Both the position numbers and the translations under genes were made by a program. Under the pieces are notes generated by a model. The model was not told the origin of the DNA. It saw nothing but the letters and a program-made list of their open reading frames with translations, and did no database searches. DNA of 7,083 nucleotides from the NCBI GenBank assembly GCA_013695905.1, contig JACCZQ010000133.1, positions 1-7,083 of the forward strand, in the 5' to 3' direction. This document shows positions 5,628 through 7,083 of this stretch, piece by piece. Position 1 is the first letter of the stretch. Each line of letters opens with the position of its first letter. This DNA is from Chthoniobacterales bacterium (GTDB lineage: Bacteria; Verrucomicrobiota; Verrucomicrobiia; Chthoniobacterales; UBA10450).

Positions 5628-5886
5628 GGCGAACTGTCGCACCCGGTTCGCCTGCACCACGCTGCACGGAACCCCGGCGGCCCGCAGCGTCTGGACCAGC
5701 AGGCGCTTGTAGCCACCGGTCGCCTCGCAGATTACCTGCACCACCCCCAGCTCTCCGTCGCAACCATCGCACCAGCTGCTTCCCGCCCGCCGCATCGTTG
5801 CCCAAACAGACGCGCTCTCCGCCACCGGCCACGTCCAGCTGCGCTTTGGCCACATCAATTCCCACGTAGCCTTTTGCGGCTGTCAT
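5628..5886 (-). pseudogene. IS110-family transposase, 5' fragment, frameshifted
   Basis: The ATG at 5884-5886 is preceded by AAGGAGGAG and begins MTAAKGYVGIDVAKAQLDVA, the IS110 N-terminal signature; Asp11 is the first acid of the DEDD RuvC-like site. Around 5757-5763 (after LVRWL) the reading frame slips by one base. It resumes in another frame as DGELGVVQVICEATGGYKRL, carrying the second acid (Glu of CEATGGY), and on to LRAAGVPCSVVQANRVRQFA. The sequence then breaks off where AKTD would follow in intact members. The third and fourth acids and the whole C-terminal Tnp20 domain are absent, so this is a dead remnant of roughly 85 of some 340 residues. It is joined directly to GNAT coding sequence. 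Confidence 0.87.
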
Positions 5887-6125
5887 CGCTTAGATTACTC
5901 CTCCTTGTTGGATCCGAGCTGGCCAGGCCGGTCCTGCCCTGGGGTGGGTCGGTCCTGGTCGCTTCAGTAACTGTTCGAGTTTCTTCTAACCGACCAAGGG
6001 CAGGTGCGGATCAGACTGACCAGACGCGCTTGAGCTCGGCTCAGCCGCCGCTGCATCGAGGATCTCGCACCACCCCAAATCGTACCCGAAAAACAGCTCG
6101 AACTAAAGATACCAGCATCGACCTG
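5887..6125 (-). other. IS110 left-end non-coding region; candidate bridge-RNA relic
   Basis: 239 nt without a credible gene, lying between the secreted-protein gene and the IS110 start. It holds nested inverted repeats: CCTGCCC/GGGCAGG (5933-5939 with 5998-6004) enclosing GGTCGG/CCGACC (5947-5952 with 5990-5995). There is a direct repeat CGGTCCTG (5929-5936, 5950-5957) and a small CAGTAACTG hairpin (5965-5973). IS110-group elements are known to encode a structured bridge RNA just upstream of the transposase. Position and structure fit, but I recognise no specific loop sequences, and the left end of the element cannot be located from this copy alone. Confidence 0.4.
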
Positions 6126-6135
6126 GTTAGGCGTT
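6126..6135 (-). repeat. AACGCCTAAC box after stop codon (attC R''-like)
   Basis: On the gene strand AACGCCTAAC begins four bases after the TGA of the secreted-protein gene. GCCTAAC fits the attC R'' consensus RYYYAAC and is the exact reverse complement of GTTAGGCGTT at the start of the same gene unit (6772-6781). The following bases form a small ACCAG/CTGGT hairpin. No matching R' is found within about 120 nt; the nearest GTTAG is at 5986-5990, which reads GTTAGAA and departs from the consensus. Confidence 0.45.
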
Positions 6136-6139
6136 GCGG

Positions 6140-6763
6140 TCATTCCGTGTAGGGGTCCATGATCGAGGTCGGCGTGTGTCCCTGCTTCGTTGTGAGCTGC
6201 TGTGGGTTGATACTGCCCTCGAACTCGGTCGAATAAATAGGACGCTCACCAAGCAGCACGAAGCGCAACTTCGTCTTCCGCGTGCCAACATACTGCGGCG
6301 CGACGAACTCCCAGTAGTGGTTCGGCGGCAGGAACACGCGATGATCGCTGTTCCCGCACCAGCTCTCCGGCAGATATTCGATCGCACGCCACCTGCCTTT
6401 CGCGTCCAGCGCTTCTTGAATGATCGAAACCCGGGAGTCGGACGCGGGAAGCGCGACTTCCGACGGTGTGCGGTTCACCAGCAGCACACGAAAACCGGCA
6501 TGCGATTGGCCGAACGGCGCGATGTCGGTGGGAAGCGCCACTAATCTCAGCGCGCCATTCTGGCCGATGCCGGTGTCCTTGAGCCTTCTGGGGTGATTAT
6601 CCGATGTGCCGTATCCGCCGAGCGCCTGCGGATCGGCGCGACTGCCGGCCGAGCAATAGCCGCGAAGCATGACGTTGCTGTCGAGCGGCGGCAGTTGCTC
6701 GGCGAAAGCGAAACTAGCGAATCCGCAGCAAACGACAGCGAACAGTGTTGCTCTCTTCATCAT
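6140..6763 (-). CDS. Secreted hypothetical protein
   Basis: 207 residues starting MMKRATLF (tandem ATGs at 6761-6763 and 6758-6760). Residues 1-21 form a signal peptide ending in FAFA, so the protein is probably periplasmic or secreted. The mature part contains RVLLVNRTPSEVALPASDS (about residues 97-115) followed by EALDAKGRWRAIEYLPESWCGNS and VFLPPNHYWEFVAPQY. This looks like an all-beta domain; two cysteines (in RGYCSAG and ESWCGNS) could pair. I do not recognise a named family. The frame is open up to 6850, but a signal peptide begins only at the chosen start and the earlier part crosses the GTTAGGC box. The gene is bounded by GTTAGGCGTT at the front and AACGCCTAAC behind, as an integron cassette would be. 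Confidence 0.82.
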   Translation of the reverse strand: MMKRATLFAVVCCGFASFAFAEQLPPLDSNVMLRGYCSAGSRADPQALGGYGTSDNHPRRLKDTGIGQNGALRLVALPTDIAPFGQSHAGFRVLLVNRTPSEVALPASDSRVSIIQEALDAKGRWRAIEYLPESWCGNSDHRVFLPPNHYWEFVAPQYVGTRKTKLRFVLLGERPIYSTEFEGSINPQQLTTKQGHTPTSIMDPYTE

Positions 6764-6771
6764 GTGCTCTG

Positions 6772-6784
6772 AACGCCTAACGAG
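6772..6784 (-). repeat. CTCGTTAGGCGTT box before secreted-protein gene (attC R'-like)
   Basis: On the gene strand CTCGTTAGGCGTT ends nine bases before the first ATG. GTTAGGC fits the attC R' core. Immediately upstream, GCAGCTTATTTCC resembles the known L' half of attC sites (GC-GCTTA followed by TC), with about two extra bases before the core. Confidence 0.45.
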
Positions 6785-7083
6785 ACGGAAATAAGCTGCG
6801 GCGGGAGGCAGAGCGCTTGGCTCGCAGGGAAAGTATTTTAGCCATCTCAAAAGTTAATCGCAAAGCTTCCCGCCAGCCCGCTCGCGAACGCTTTCGGAGT
6901 CAGCTTATGTGACCGGTGTGCGCGATCTTGGGGAGGCGAAAAAGGTTGAGGAGGGCGGCTGTGGTTTATCATTTGTGGTCGGCAGAGTCTTGGCACGTCA
7001 GCCAGTGCCCGCCTGGAGCGGAGCCTTGGACGAAGAGCAGACCTGCCGGCCCGTTTGTTTATCACCGACCACGATGAGCTTTT
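6785..7083. other. Non-coding stretch with attC-like stem; no gene recognised
   Basis: About 300 nt without a supportable gene. Near its low-coordinate end, GGCGGGA (6800-6806) pairs with TCCCGCC (6868-6874). The stem extends by GCTG/CAGC with a two-base bulge, a hairpin of the sort seen in attC sites, although no R'' box is found beyond it. A minus-strand frame at 6847-7065 is Arg/Pro-rich and unlikely to be a gene. Another minus frame (6998-7081) ends KLIVVGDKQTGRQV then a short tail; it could be the last codons of a gene outside the window but is too short to judge. No promoter or terminator is clear. Confidence 0.35.

Noticed and set aside
5295..6152. 285-residue open frame on the plus strand
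   Set aside because: It opposes the IS110 and GNAT remnants, whose motifs are clear on the minus strand; its own sequence is low-complexity Arg/Pro-rich.
6847..7065. 72-residue minus-strand frame before the secreted-protein gene
   Set aside because: It is Arg/Pro-rich, has no motif or ribosome site, and overlaps the attC-like structured block.
6998..7081. Minus-strand frame ending KLIVVGDKQTGRQV and a short tail, possibly the 3' end of a gene beyond the window
   Set aside because: Only 27 residues are visible, too few to separate from chance; noted in the regional entry only.
1..7083. CRISPR array, tRNA or rRNA genes
   Set aside because: No regularly spaced repeats, no cloverleaf-like segment with a T-loop signature, and no rRNA sequence were seen on either strand.

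Overview
The window is GC-rich bacterial DNA in which every supportable gene lies on the minus strand. The gene content (OmdA/YdeI, DUF4242 and LolA-like proteins, SbtA/SbtB, IS110) and base composition would fit a soil or freshwater Verrucomicrobiota of the Opitutales type. That assignment is an inference from overall character; no marker gene is present.

Read 5'->3' on the minus strand (high to low coordinates), the window begins with a non-coding stretch (about 7083-6764) containing an integron-attC-like half site. Next come a secreted hypothetical protein (6763-6140), a structured non-coding stretch (6125-5887), and a broken IS110-family transposase start (5886-5628) fused to the C-terminal part of a GNAT acetyltransferase (5627-5265). 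A tight pair follows: a DUF4242 protein (5170-4895) and a secreted alpha/beta hydrolase (4895-3951). Then come an OmdA/YdeI-family protein (3919-3320), a LolA-like periplasmic protein (3277-2522) and a small three-helix membrane protein (2401-2141). This half has the character of an accessory region. Single genes have little functional linkage, GTTAGG motifs sit at several gene starts, and one ORF is bounded by an inverted GTTAGGCGTT/AACGCCTAAC pair, as an integron gene cassette would be. No integrase is in view and most boundaries lack a complete attC site, so the cassette reading is a hypothesis.

The other half is a compact inorganic-carbon module: sbtA (Na+-dependent bicarbonate permease, 1942-950), sbtB (PII-like regulator, 937-644) and a type II beta-carbonic anhydrase (600-1, cut by the window edge). 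The gaps are 12 and 43 nt, so co-transcription is likely. SbtA imports HCO3-, SbtB is expected to gate SbtA according to adenine-nucleotide state, and the carbonic anhydrase equilibrates HCO3- with CO2 in the cytosol. A cytosolic carbonic anhydrase next to a bicarbonate pump argues against a cyanobacterial-style concentrating mechanism. Bicarbonate supply for carboxylases or pH/CO2 homeostasis fits better. The sbtA leader contains two overlapping, mutually exclusive hairpins and a six-residue mini-ORF whose stop overlaps the sbtA GTG start.
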